Positions 41,426 to 51,033 of a stretch of DNA of 64,000 nt are shown here, one piece after another. The notes beneath the pieces were generated by a model that ran no database searches, was not told the origin of the DNA, and was given only the letters and a program-made list of their open reading frames with translations. Both the position numbers and the translations under genes were made by a program. Source of the stretch: Olleya aquimaris (GTDB taxonomy: Bacteria > Bacteroidota > Bacteroidia > Flavobacteriales > Flavobacteriaceae); NCBI RefSeq assembly GCF_003259525.1, contig NZ_QLLO01000009.1, positions 1-64,000 on the forward strand, read 5' to 3'. Numbering within the stretch: position 1 is the first letter of the stretch; every line of letters begins with the position of its first letter.

Positions 41426-42004
41426 TTATCTATAAAAATTCATCTCATCCAAATACGACCAAACGTGTTCTGGTAATAATGGTTTTATGTTTTTACCAGC
41501 TTTAATACTATTGCGTATTAAGGTTGACGAAATCTCTATAATTGGCGCATCAACATGGTGTATATTTGGGTGATTATCAAATTGGGTTTCTACAGTACCT
41601 TCGCTAATTCTTGGGTACACATAAATGTGATGGTTACTTAATATAACTTGATAATTTTTCCATTTATGGAAGCTTTTTAAATTGTCTTCTCCCATAATAA
41701 GCGAAAACTCTTTGCTTGGATGCTTTTCGGTTAAATGGGCTAAGGTATTTACAGTGTAATTAGGTTGTGGTAAGTTAAACTCGATATCACTTTCTTTAAG
41801 CGTATCGTAGTCTTTGGTGGCTAAATACACCATTTCTAACCGTTGGTGATTATCTAATAGTGAGCTTTTCTTTTTAAACGGATTATGAGGTGTTACTACA
41901 AACCAAATTTGATCTAAATCGCTATTTTCAACCAGTTGGTTGGCGATTATTAAATGCCCAACGTGTATTGGGTTAAACGATCCAAAGTATAAGCCTATTT
42001 TCAT
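41426..42004 (-). CDS. nadD: nicotinate-nucleotide adenylyltransferase
   Basis: 192 residues, normal length. Makes nicotinate adenine dinucleotide in NAD synthesis. The N-terminal nucleotidyltransferase motif is GSFNPIHVGHLIIA (GxFxPxHxGH) and the C-terminal motif is ISSTLIRNSI (SSTxIR). Cytoplasmic. It lies downstream of gmk and yicC on the same strand, the conserved Bacteroidota order. The 77-bp gap to gmk carries a dispersed repeat fragment. Confidence 0.96.
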   Translation of the reverse strand: MKIGLYFGSFNPIHVGHLIIANQLVENSDLDQIWFVVTPHNPFKKKSSLLDNHQRLEMVYLATKDYDTLKESDIEFNLPQPNYTVNTLAHLTEKHPSKEFSLIMGEDNLKSFHKWKNYQVILSNHHIYVYPRISEGTVETQFDNHPNIHHVDAPIIEISSTLIRNSIKAGKNIKPLLPEHVWSYLDEMNFYR

Positions 42005-42050
42005 TTGTATTTAATTCTTCTAAAAAGGAAGACTTTTTTAGTTTTAGTTG

Positions 42051-42072
42051 CACTTTGACTGCGCTCAGTGTG
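42051..42072. repeat. dispersed repeat fragment with CACT/AGTG ends
   Basis: 22 nt between nadD and gmk, with core TTTGACTGCGCTCAGTG. Shares GCTCAGT with 41334-41350. It may be a remnant of the same repeat family. Confidence 0.4.
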
Positions 42073-42081
42073 ATAATGCAG

Positions 42082-42666
42082 CTATTTTTTTATAAAATTG
42101 CCAACAATAGTTTCTGCTTCTATTAATGCTTTTTCTAGATTATCATTTTCTATAATCACATCAAATAAAGGTGCGGTTGCTAACTCTGCACTAGCTTTAG
42201 CAATACGCATGTTTATTTTGTCGTTGCTTTCGGTTTGACGTTTTTTTAGTCTTATTTTAAGCTCGTCAATACTTGGAGGCTTTACAAAAACTGCTAAGGT
42301 TTGGTCTGGGAATTTTCGTTTAATACGTAATCCACCAGAAACATCAATATCAAAAATAACATTTTTGCCAAGTGCCCAAAGACGTTCGACTTCTGTTTTT
42401 AAAGTGCCATAAAAGTTGTCTCTATACACTTCTTCCCACTCTAAAAAAGCATCGTCTTTTATGTTTTGCTTAAATTGCTTGGCGCTTAAAAAATAATAGT
42501 CTTTAGCGTCTACTTCTGTTCCGCGTTTTTCTCTGGACGTTGCAGATATAGAAAATGCTAAATTTAGTTGCTCTTGTTTTAATAAATGCCTTACAATGGT
42601 TGTTTTTCCAGACCCTGATGGTGCAGAGAATACAATGAGTTTGCCTTGTTTGGTGTTTTCGTTCAT
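42082..42666 (-). CDS. gmk: guanylate kinase
   Basis: 194 residues. Phosphorylates GMP to GDP. The P-loop is SAPSGSGKTTIV. The GMP-binding region is SISATSREKRGTEVDAKDYY, followed by EWEEVYRDNFYGT; both are standard. Soluble. It lies between yicC (upstream, 54-nt gap) and nadD. Confidence 0.97.
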   Translation of the reverse strand: MNENTKQGKLIVFSAPSGSGKTTIVRHLLKQEQLNLAFSISATSREKRGTEVDAKDYYFLSAKQFKQNIKDDAFLEWEEVYRDNFYGTLKTEVERLWALGKNVIFDIDVSGGLRIKRKFPDQTLAVFVKPPSIDELKIRLKKRQTESNDKINMRIAKASAELATAPLFDVIIENDNLEKALIEAETIVGNFIKK

Positions 42667-42720
42667 TCTTTAATTAACTTAAGCAGATACTACTAGCTGC
42701 TACTGAATACTGCTTACTTT

Positions 42721-43581
42721 TTACAGCACATTCAATAATTGTTCCTTAATTTTTTCTAACTCGTCTTTCATTTGTACCACCAACTGTTGCATAGGCGCAT
42801 AATTACTTTTTGAGCCAATGGTATTGATTTCTCGTCCAATTTCTTGAGCGATAAACCCTAATTTTTTTCCGTTAGAATCTTTACTATTTATACTTTCTGT
42901 AAAATAGTTTAAATGGTTATCTAAGCGGACTTTTTCTTCGGTAATATCAAATTTTTCGATGTAATAGACTAGTTCCTGCTCAAAACGGTTTTCGTCATAT
43001 TTTTCTCTAAGCTCTTCAACCCCTTTACGTAAACGCTCTCTAACTCCTTCAATACGCTCTGGATCCATTGCAATAACTTGCTCTAACAAATCTGCAATGT
43101 TTTTAATACGGTCGTTAAAATCCTGCTCAAGCACTTTACCCTCGTTTAATCTATAGTCTGTTAAGCTATCTAAAGCAGATTTTATTTCTGTTTCAATTTG
43201 TTGCCATTCTTGGTCATCAATTTCCTCTCTAACAGTATTTAAAGCATCAGGAAAACGTACTGCCATTTTTAGTAATTCTTGATCTTCACTAGTATTAAGA
43301 AGCTCTCTTAATTGATGCATATATTGCTTTACAACAGGAGCGTTTAATTGAGTAGAGGTATCATCTGCAGTGGTTTCTACGTAGATAGAAAAATCTACTT
43401 TTCCTCTTACTAACTGGTTAGCAATAAGTTTACGTAGGTCTAATTCTTTTTCTCTGTAAATTGAAGGCATTCGCGCATTCAAATCTAGGTTTTTGCTGTT
43501 AAGCGATTTTAACTCGATTGTTATTTTTTTTGTAGGCAATTGTAATACGGATTTGCCATAACCTGTCATTGAATAAATCAT
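42721..43581 (-). CDS. YicC/YloC family endoribonuclease
   Basis: 286 residues. Starts with the diagnostic MIYSMTGYGKS and has the N-terminal YicC domain, the long helical middle (about 150-210) and the C-terminal DUF1732 region (LNYFTESINSKDSNGKKLGF, IGREINTIGSKSN). Family members in E. coli and Bacillus are RNases that act on small RNAs and mRNA ends. First gene of the yicC-gmk-nadD run. It diverges from the thioesterase gene. Confidence 0.94.
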   Translation of the reverse strand: MIYSMTGYGKSVLQLPTKKITIELKSLNSKNLDLNARMPSIYREKELDLRKLIANQLVRGKVDFSIYVETTADDTSTQLNAPVVKQYMHQLRELLNTSEDQELLKMAVRFPDALNTVREEIDDQEWQQIETEIKSALDSLTDYRLNEGKVLEQDFNDRIKNIADLLEQVIAMDPERIEGVRERLRKGVEELREKYDENRFEQELVYYIEKFDITEEKVRLDNHLNYFTESINSKDSNGKKLGFIAQEIGREINTIGSKSNYAPMQQLVVQMKDELEKIKEQLLNVL

Positions 43582-43669
43582 ATAAACACTAATTAATTGC
43601 TACAAAGGTAAGTAAAATGTTAACGCTTAAGAAATGGAATATTTATTATGCATGCAGAGTAAATAATTG

Positions 43670-43677
43670 TAATTTTG
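43670..43677 (+). promoter_or_regulatory. -7 promoter element (TAATTTTG) for the thioesterase gene
   Basis: An exact TAnnTTTG match, 21 nt before the ATG at 43698 and inside the longer open frame from 43617, which supports the later start. Confidence 0.5.
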
Positions 43678-43697
43678 AAGAAATTAAAACTTATAAA

Positions 43698-44177
43698 ATG
43701 TACAGAAAAGATTTTGAAATTAGATGGAGTGATATTGATGCTAACCGACATTTAGCCAACTCGGCTTACATCAATTTTATGTCGCATACGCGTACTGCTT
43801 TTTTACAAGATCATGGGTTTTCTTTAATGACTTTAGGAAAAGCTGGTATTGGACCAGTCGTGTTTCATGAACACGTACATTACTTTAAAGAAGCTTTTTT
43901 AGGTCAACCTATAACAGTTAGTTTAGAAGTGTCTGGACTAAGTGAAGACGGAATGTTTTTTAAGTTTGACCATAATTTTTATGATAGTAAAGGTCAGAAT
44001 TTAGCCTTTTGCGAAATTTCTGGAGCTTGGATAGATCTTAATACTAGAAAACTAACTGGTTTGACAGATTCTTTACTAGAACTAGCTAATAAATTTCCAA
44101 GAACTAAAGACTTTAAAACCTTAACTAAAGAAGATATGCGTATTCATGGTCGTATGCCTAAGCATTTATCACTTTAG
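43698..44177 (+). CDS. acyl-CoA thioesterase, hotdog fold
   Basis: 159 residues from the ATG at 43698, which starts the family-like MYRKDFEIRWSDIDANRHL. The Asp in WSDIDANRH is the usual catalytic or substrate-contact residue of the 4-hydroxybenzoyl-CoA thioesterase-like group. The hot-dog strands include ITVSLEVSGLSEDG and AFCEISGAWIDL. It hydrolyses acyl-CoA esters; the exact chain is unknown. Its 3' end overlaps the converging EamA gene by 20 bp. The longer frame starting at 43617 has 27 atypical residues and covers a promoter-like site. Confidence 0.88.
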   Translation: MYRKDFEIRWSDIDANRHLANSAYINFMSHTRTAFLQDHGFSLMTLGKAGIGPVVFHEHVHYFKEAFLGQPITVSLEVSGLSEDGMFFKFDHNFYDSKGQNLAFCEISGAWIDLNTRKLTGLTDSLLELANKFPRTKDFKTLTKEDMRIHGRMPKHLSL

Positions 44178-45054
44178 GCTTTTTAGTTACTAAATACACT
44201 CCTAAAAAAATAAGTGAAGACGCTAATAGTTTAATACTTGTTAAACTATCAGTTTTCATTATTATAGCAAAAATACCTGCTATTAAAGGTTGCATGTAAA
44301 TAAATACAGTAACTGTTGAAGCTTTTAAATATTTTAAACCTAATGGATTTAACAAGTAGGTTCCAAAAGTAGCACAGATAACCACAAAAGCAACACAAAA
44401 CCAAATGTAGTTGGTAAACGAGCTAAAATCTATGGTGGTAAATTCATGATATCCAAATGGTATAACCATAAAAAACCCAAATAAAAACAACCATTTTATA
44501 AACGTTAATGGGTGGTATTTTAAGGTTAATTTTTTGACAATAATTATATAAATACTATAGGATGTTGCGTTTAAAAACACCATAATATTACCTAAAAGGA
44601 CGTTGTCTGCTGGATTGGCAGATTTACCGTAAATAGATAATACTGCAGCTCCTGCAAAACCAAAAATAATTCCTAAAACTTTGATGTTTGTTATTTTTTC
44701 CTGTAGATAAAAAGAAGAGAGTATTAGTACAATAATAGGTGCAGTTATCATGATAACTGACGCATGAATAGGTGTAGTATATTCTAATCCTTTAAAAAAT
44801 AACAACATATTAGCAGCTACACCAAATAACGCAGCAAATACAAAAGTTTTAAAATCTTTTTTCTCAATTTTTTCTTTTGGGCCTAAAAAACTAATTAACC
44901 AAAATAGTAGAGCTGTACCACCAACTCTAATTAATATAAAACCAAAGGGTTTAATAAATCCTCCAGCCATGACATCTTTTGCAAACGTGTAATTTAGTCC
45001 GTAAAAAACCTGAACAAAAAAGACAGCTAATAAAGCCCAATATCTAGTTTTCAT
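44158..45054 (-). CDS. EamA-family (DMT) transporter
   Basis: 298 residues with ten predicted membrane helices and two EamA repeats (helices 1-5 and 6-10). Typical motifs are FVQVFYGLNYTFAKDVM, TPIHASVIMITAPIIVLILS and LKASTVTVFIYMQPLIAGIF. Probably exports a small metabolite; substrate is not predictable. The ATG lies 11 bp inside the upstream ArsC-like gene, so the two are translationally coupled. The stop end overlaps the thioesterase gene by 20 bp on the opposite strand. Confidence 0.9.
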   Translation of the reverse strand: MKTRYWALLAVFFVQVFYGLNYTFAKDVMAGGFIKPFGFILIRVGGTALLFWLISFLGPKEKIEKKDFKTFVFAALFGVAANMLLFFKGLEYTTPIHASVIMITAPIIVLILSSFYLQEKITNIKVLGIIFGFAGAAVLSIYGKSANPADNVLLGNIMVFLNATSYSIYIIIVKKLTLKYHPLTFIKWLFLFGFFMVIPFGYHEFTTIDFSSFTNYIWFCVAFVVICATFGTYLLNPLGLKYLKASTVTVFIYMQPLIAGIFAIIMKTDSLTSIKLLASSLIFLGVYLVTKKPKVINA

Positions 45055-45400
45055 GTAGCGCTTGTTTTGCAGATTCTATGGTTTTTTTAGCACTTCCAAT
45101 AAATATAGCATTATCAATAACTATAACTGGTCTGCTTAAAAAAGTATAATGGTCTAATAGATAATGTTTGTAATCTTTTTCGGTTAAGGTTTGGTCTTTT
45201 AGACCCATTTCTTTGTAAAGCTTTGCACGTCTACTAAATAGGGCTTCATAACTACCAGTTAATGCTTTTAATTCCTCAACTTGTTTGACAGTTAAAGGAT
45301 TGGCTTTAATGTCCTGTAGCTGAAAATCTGAAGGTAGATTAAGATCGTTTAAGATTCTGGTACAGGTATTACAAGTTTTTAGGTAGTATACTTTTTTCAT
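45044..45400 (-). CDS. ArsC/Spx-family thioredoxin-fold protein
   Basis: 118 residues, typical for the arsenate reductase-like/Spx group. Starts with MKKVYYLKTCNTCTRIL, so the CxxC redox site is present, followed by the helical insert (LFSRRAKLYKEMG) and RPVIVIDNAIFIGS near the C terminus. Whether it reduces arsenate or is a YffB-type protein cannot be settled. It overlaps the EamA transporter gene by 11 bp, which suggests that the two act together. Confidence 0.88.
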   Translation of the reverse strand: MKKVYYLKTCNTCTRILNDLNLPSDFQLQDIKANPLTVKQVEELKALTGSYEALFSRRAKLYKEMGLKDQTLTEKDYKHYLLDHYTFLSRPVIVIDNAIFIGSAKKTIESAKQALHEN

Positions 45401-45465
45401 GGTATCTAAAATTTAGGCAAAGGTCGTTTTTTTTAATAAAAAAAGCATTCTCTTTTTAATGAAAA

Positions 45466-45948
45466 CTATACCTCATAAGGCGAAGCTTCCGCGAAAGCGT
45501 TATGCAGTATTGGAAAATTACACGAACGCGCGATAAAACACATCTTGTTGGCTTCATGATGTAATTGATTGGCTTTTTGTATCATGCTTGCATGTGTTAC
45601 AACCACTTTTGGGTGTAAGGTGACACTTGTAAATTGCCCACTACCATCTTGGTTTTCTTGCATTATACCCTTGGCTTGATCGGTATATTTAGTGACTATT
45701 ATGTTATTAACAGCGCAAAGATGAAGAAACCAAAGCATGTGGCAAGAGGCAATGGAAGACAGTAAAAGCTCCTCTGGATTATAACGGGTTTTGTCTCCTA
45801 AAAAGGCAGGATCTGAACTTGCTAAAATAGGGTTGTCTTTATCAAGAATTGTTATTGTATGATTACGATTATAGCTTTTATAATTAGCAGTTCCGTTACC
45901 TAGGTTACCTGTCCAAGTGATGGTTGATTGGTAGTTGTGTGTTTTCAT
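45466..45948 (-). CDS. OsmC-family peroxide-detoxifying or stress protein
   Basis: 160 residues. The two conserved Cys regions are present: ASCHMLWFLHLC (about 70-81) and CFIARSCNFPI (near 137-147). The early segment WTGNLGNGTANYKSYNRNH fits the YhfA/OsmC type. The family reduces organic hydroperoxides. The C terminus ends HNAFAEASPYEV, where the NAFAE codons are identical to those in the aldo/keto reductase gene. Confidence 0.9.
   Translation of the reverse strand: MKTHNYQSTITWTGNLGNGTANYKSYNRNHTITILDKDNPILASSDPAFLGDKTRYNPEELLLSSIASCHMLWFLHLCAVNNIIVTKYTDQAKGIMQENQDGSGQFTSVTLHPKVVVTHASMIQKANQLHHEANKMCFIARSCNFPILHNAFAEASPYEV
45487..45502. repeat. 16-bp motif TTCCGCGAAAGCGTTA, copy 2 (inside the OsmC-like gene)
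   Basis: Identical to 19369-19384 and in the same reading phase, encoding NAFAE just before the C terminus. Confidence 0.85.
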
Positions 45949-46035
45949 TGCGTTGTTTTAAATCTAAAGTTAAAAATTGAATGCTAATTAGTTTAAGATT
46001 TTTTAAATTAGTTTTTTGAATTAAAATTGAAAACT

Positions 46036-46491
46036 ATGGATTTTGCATTTGACACCACAATAAAAAACAGAACATTATTAAAGCATTTTTTAGAAACTTT
46101 TACTCTAGAACAATTAAATAAAGTTCCTGAGGGTTATAGCAACAATATTTTTTGGAATGTGGCACATACTGTTGTGACACAACAATTGTTAGTCTATAAA
46201 TTATCCGGTTTACCCATGATAATTAGTGACGATTTAGTGGATGCTTACAGAAAAGGCACCAAAGTTGTGCGAGATGTTAGTCAAGCAGAAGTGGATTTGG
46301 TAAAAGGCTTATTGTTTTCTACTATCGAAAAAACTAAAGAAGATTATAACAATAGGATATTTCAGACATATCATGAATATACTGTAACGACTAAAAGCAC
46401 ACTAACTAATGTTGATGAAGCTATAGCGTTTAACAACTTTCATGAAGGAATCCACTTAGGTTATATTTTAGCCTTAAAGAAAAATATTTAG
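46036..46491 (+). CDS. DinB-family protein
   Basis: 151 residues from the ATG at 46036; an in-frame TTG at 46027 would add three residues. A four-helix DinB fold with the metal-binding His triad: H in NVAHTVVTQQ and two in FHEGIHLGYI (HxxxH). DinB_2 proteins are probably metal-dependent thiol S-transferases. The fold is recognised, the substrate is not. The gene converges on the DUF3298 gene with a 4-bp stop-codon overlap. Confidence 0.85.
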   Translation: MDFAFDTTIKNRTLLKHFLETFTLEQLNKVPEGYSNNIFWNVAHTVVTQQLLVYKLSGLPMIISDDLVDAYRKGTKVVRDVSQAEVDLVKGLLFSTIEKTKEDYNNRIFQTYHEYTVTTKSTLTNVDEAIAFNNFHEGIHLGYILALKKNI

Positions 46492-47231
46492 TAGTTTAAA
46501 TAAGGATCTACTACAGCAAATGGAACCGTAAATTCTATAATATTTTGGTTTAATTGTCCTAACGCATCATTGCCATAAATAATGATGACACCATCTTCAT
46601 TAAACCCAATAGTTTCAGGTAGTTTAAATGTATTGGTCTCTTCATTTAGACTAGTATAGGTTGTTAGTAGCTCTTTGTCATAATACTTCTTAATCAAGGC
46701 TTTAAATGCTGTCATATCGTTAACTATATCTTCTGTAGATAACGACTTACCATCTGCTAAATCAAAATTAAAAAATTTAGTTTTTAATGTGCTACTTGGT
46801 GATCCTGTATTAATACTACCATTCATGGCTATACTAACTATAGTTTCGTTTTGATAAGAGACTTCACCATCTATAAAAGCTTCCCAAGTTGGTAAAATAC
46901 TGTCAAATTCATTTTCCAATGTCTTGTTAAAATTAACATAAGCCTCATTAAAAGCTTCAGCACTAGCTTCTATAGTTTCTTTTTTACTTTTTGCACTATC
47001 AATATTTAGTACATCACAAGCAAAAGTTGTTAGTGTATTATTAATGTTTTTGGCTATTTTAGACGTTCCGTTTGCTTTGGGAATAACCACTTCAACTAAA
47101 GTTTCTTTATCTTTTGTGATAAGAGTTTCAGAAAAAGTTAATGGTGCTTTTTTCTGACAAGAGGCCATCATCAAAAAACAAGCAATTACATAAAATAGTA
47201 AAGATTTTGGATAAGATAACGTGTTAAACAT
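46488..47231 (-). CDS. DUF4163/DUF3298 domain lipoprotein
   Basis: 247 residues. Lipoprotein signal with lipobox MMASC. The DUF4163 region (about 40-130, FSETLITKDKETLVEVVIPK) and DUF3298 C-terminal region (about 145-245, NFDLADGKSLSTEDIV, IIEFTVPFAVVDPYLNY) match the RsiV-like/YjhX-type lysozyme-inhibitor-like fold seen in Bacteroidota. The function is unknown. It could be an envelope protein that binds a glycan or protease. It overlaps the DinB gene by 4 bp at the stops and diverges from the cystathionine gamma-synthase-type gene. Confidence 0.85.
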   Translation of the reverse strand: MFNTLSYPKSLLFYVIACFLMMASCQKKAPLTFSETLITKDKETLVEVVIPKANGTSKIAKNINNTLTTFACDVLNIDSAKSKKETIEASAEAFNEAYVNFNKTLENEFDSILPTWEAFIDGEVSYQNETIVSIAMNGSINTGSPSSTLKTKFFNFDLADGKSLSTEDIVNDMTAFKALIKKYYDKELLTTYTSLNEETNTFKLPETIGFNEDGVIIIYGNDALGQLNQNIIEFTVPFAVVDPYLNY

Positions 47232-47304
47232 AGACTAAAGGTATTGTTCTAGTTTTTATACAACGAATTAAAAACTATTTTTGTTGCTAACAAAAGTTTT
47301 CAGC

Positions 47305-48444
47305 ATGAAATTTAATACAAAAACCATACATGGTGGCCAATCTCACGACCCAGCATATGGCGCAGTGATGCCTCCAATATATCAAACATCCACTTATGCA
47401 CAATCTACACCTGGTGGTCACAAAGGATTTGAGTATTCAAGAACACATAACCCTACGCGTCAAGCTCTAGAAAACGCATTAGCGAGCATAGAAAATGGAA
47501 CTTATGGTTTAGCATTTGCATCTGGACTTGCTGCAATAGATGCAGTGATGAAGCTTTTAAAACCTGGTGATGAGGTAATTTCTACTAACGATTTGTATGG
47601 CGGAACCTATCGATTATTCACTAAAATTTTTGAGGATTTTGGAATAAAATTTCATTTTATTGGTATGCAAAATGCTGCTAATATTGAAAATTACATCAAT
47701 ACAAATACAAAACTGATTTGGGTAGAAACACCAACAAATCCAATGATGAATATTATTGACATTATTGCTACTGCAAAAATTGCCAAACAACATCAAGTGC
47801 TTTTAGCGGTGGATAATACTTTTGCTACTCCATATTTACAACAACCTTTAGATTTAGGAGCAGATATTGTAATGCATTCTGCTACAAAATACCTTGGTGG
47901 ACATAGCGATTTAGTTATGGGAGCATTAATTGTTAAAGACAAAGCGTTAGCCAATAAATTATATTTTATACAAAATGCAAGTGGAGCTATTTGTGGTCCA
48001 CAAGATGCGTTTTTAGCGCTTCGCGGAATTAAAACATTACACGTTAGAATGCAACGTCACTGTGAAAACGGTAAGGCTGTTGCCCATTACTTAGCTGCTC
48101 ATCCTAAAATTGAAAAGGTCTATTGGCCAGGTTTTGAAACACATCCAAATCATGATATCGCTAAAGCACAAATGAAGGATTTTGGTGGTATGATATCTTT
48201 TGTAGCTAATGGCAATAACTTTGAACAAGCTATTAAAATAGTTGAAAATCTTAACGTATTTACTTTAGCAGAATCTTTAGGAGGTGTCGAGTCCCTTTGT
48301 GGACATCCAGCAAGTATGACCCATGCTAGCATCCCAAAACAAGAACGCGAAAACATTGGTGTAGTAGATAGCTTGATACGGTTAAGTGTTGGTATAGAAG
48401 ATGAAGAAGATTTAATAAACGATTTAAAACAAGCCATAGGGTAG
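47305..48444 (+). CDS. cystathionine gamma-synthase/lyase-type PLP enzyme
   Basis: 379 residues from the ATG at 47305; the longer frame from a TTG at 47281 adds eight residues before the family-typical MKFNTKTIHGGQSHDP. PLP Lys is K195 in HSATKYLGGHSD. Other Cys/Met-metabolism motifs are YQTSTYAQSTPGG, EYSRTHNPTRQALE, VDNTFATPYLQ and SLGGVESLCGHPASMTH. Synthase (metB) and lyase activities are hard to separate by sequence. Acts in transsulfuration or methionine synthesis. It is a single-gene unit ending in a strong palindromic terminator. Confidence 0.9.
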   Translation: MKFNTKTIHGGQSHDPAYGAVMPPIYQTSTYAQSTPGGHKGFEYSRTHNPTRQALENALASIENGTYGLAFASGLAAIDAVMKLLKPGDEVISTNDLYGGTYRLFTKIFEDFGIKFHFIGMQNAANIENYINTNTKLIWVETPTNPMMNIIDIIATAKIAKQHQVLLAVDNTFATPYLQQPLDLGADIVMHSATKYLGGHSDLVMGALIVKDKALANKLYFIQNASGAICGPQDAFLALRGIKTLHVRMQRHCENGKAVAHYLAAHPKIEKVYWPGFETHPNHDIAKAQMKDFGGMISFVANGNNFEQAIKIVENLNVFTLAESLGGVESLCGHPASMTHASIPKQERENIGVVDSLIRLSVGIEDEEDLINDLKQAIG

Positions 48445-48468
48445 GCTAATCTAAAAAGTTGGAAACAA

Positions 48469-48496
48469 AAAAGCTCAAGTGTACACTTGAGCTTTT
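48469..48496. terminator. bidirectional terminator between converging genes
   Basis: A perfect 28-bp palindrome AAAAGCTCAAGTGT/ACACTTGAGCTTTT between the PLP enzyme gene and the converging barrel gene, with A and T tracts on both sides. Confidence 0.9.
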
Positions 48497-48515
48497 GTTA
48501 TATTTTATTTAAAGA

Positions 48516-49337
48516 TTAATCTAAGTAATAAATGTAACCTACATTTAACCAAACTAACCAATCGTTATATCTATTGTAGTCTTCTAACTTATGGTTTAAA
48601 CCATCAACCCAATCGCTAAAATAATATTGACCTCTTAAGTCTATCATTAAATCTGAGAGTACAGTTAATTTATACCTAACACCAATACTAGACACGATAG
48701 ACCATGTGCTTCCGCCACTAACATCAATAGGTACAGGTAAATTGGTTGGGTCATTTACATACCAAGGATTGTAAAAATTATTTAAGTTATTAATATTTCC
48801 AGGATCACCTTCTCCAAGATAAGATGTGCTTACCTTTGGGTTAAAAGACACATAGTGAGCTCCTAAACTAATAAATGGTGCAAATTTGTAACCAAATGCT
48901 TGAAAAGATCTTATACTTAAAGGAAAATACTCTAATTGCATTCCTATATCTAAATTGTTAGCTTCTCCAGAATGAGCTCTAAGCCTGTCTGCATCTGCAC
49001 TTGTTTGAGAAGGATCTACAAACTGACCTAAATGGTCTAATCTTGTCTTATTCCAAGAGATTTCTGAACGTAATTTAAAGTGATCATTAAAGTAATTATC
49101 TGTTGTGTAACAGTTACAATCTGCTTGATAAGCAAAATTTATATAGTGTACTAAACCAACACCAATTCCAGAGTTACCAGCGTTTGTTTCGTAATCAAAG
49201 CGCTCTCCATAGTCAGATTTAAATGCTACAGGTCCAGTAATTATTCCTATTTCATGAGAAAAACCCAATTGAGAATATGCAGTACTAGCACTTAGAAATA
49301 TAAGTAATGCTAGAGTTAATTGTTTAGGGTTAAGCAT
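48516..49337 (-). CDS. outer-membrane beta-barrel protein beside gdhA (THC0290_0291-like by recall)
   Basis: 273 residues. The signal peptide (LALLIFLSASTAYSQ) is followed by a beta-barrel-like sequence of alternating strands (FKLRSEISWNKTRLDHLG, LDIGMQLEYFPLSIRSF, DLRGQYYFSDWVDGLNH) that ends in YLD at the C terminus. I recall a family of this name next to gdhA in flavobacteria, but cannot verify this here. The role is unknown. It is divergent from gdhA, with a 228 bp spacer that has a promoter-like site for gdhA and otherwise nothing I recognise. Confidence 0.68.
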   Translation of the reverse strand: MLNPKQLTLALLIFLSASTAYSQLGFSHEIGIITGPVAFKSDYGERFDYETNAGNSGIGVGLVHYINFAYQADCNCYTTDNYFNDHFKLRSEISWNKTRLDHLGQFVDPSQTSADADRLRAHSGEANNLDIGMQLEYFPLSIRSFQAFGYKFAPFISLGAHYVSFNPKVSTSYLGEGDPGNINNLNNFYNPWYVNDPTNLPVPIDVSGGSTWSIVSSIGVRYKLTVLSDLMIDLRGQYYFSDWVDGLNHKLEDYNRYNDWLVWLNVGYIYYLD

Positions 49338-49509
49338 AATAAAGCTTTGTTTTTAGAGGCTAATTTATTCAACAAATATATAAAACTACGACGAACATAC
49401 AAATTTTACAGATAAAATGCAGTGATTAAATGATTTTTTTCTAGTTAGATAAAATTACTATAACGATTGCGAAATTTAAAAAAAAGTAGGTGTAGAATTA
49501 AAGATAATG

Positions 49510-49517
49510 TATCTTTG
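49510..49517 (+). promoter_or_regulatory. -7 promoter element (TATCTTTG) for gdhA
   Basis: An exact match to TAnnTTTG followed by CC, 49 nt upstream of the ATG at 49566. No clear -33 box at the normal spacing. Confidence 0.5.
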
Positions 49518-49565
49518 CCTTACATTTTTATGGATTGTATAACAGTATCGTAATTATTTACATAA

Positions 49566-50909
<1,344 letters not shown>

Positions 50910-50930
50910 AACTTTTTAATAAACAATAAT

Positions 50931-50970
50931 AATCCCTCAACTAATTTATTTAGTTGAGGGATTTGTGTTT
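50931..50970 (+). terminator. intrinsic terminator after gdhA
   Basis: A 13-bp stem AATCCCTCAACTA/TAGTTGAGGGATT with a 7-nt loop and downstream T-rich sequence. Confidence 0.88.
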
Positions 50971-51001
50971 TATAGTGTTATTTCAATACAATAAATTGTG
51001 G

Positions 51002-51009
51002 TATTTTTG
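51002..51009 (+). promoter_or_regulatory. -7 promoter element (TATTTTTG) for the PorZ-recO operon
   Basis: An exact TAnnTTTG match, 25 nt before the chosen ATG at 51034, and inside a longer frame from a GTG at 50998. Confidence 0.5.
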
Positions 51010-51033
51010 AGTTTTATTAGTTTACTAAAAAAG

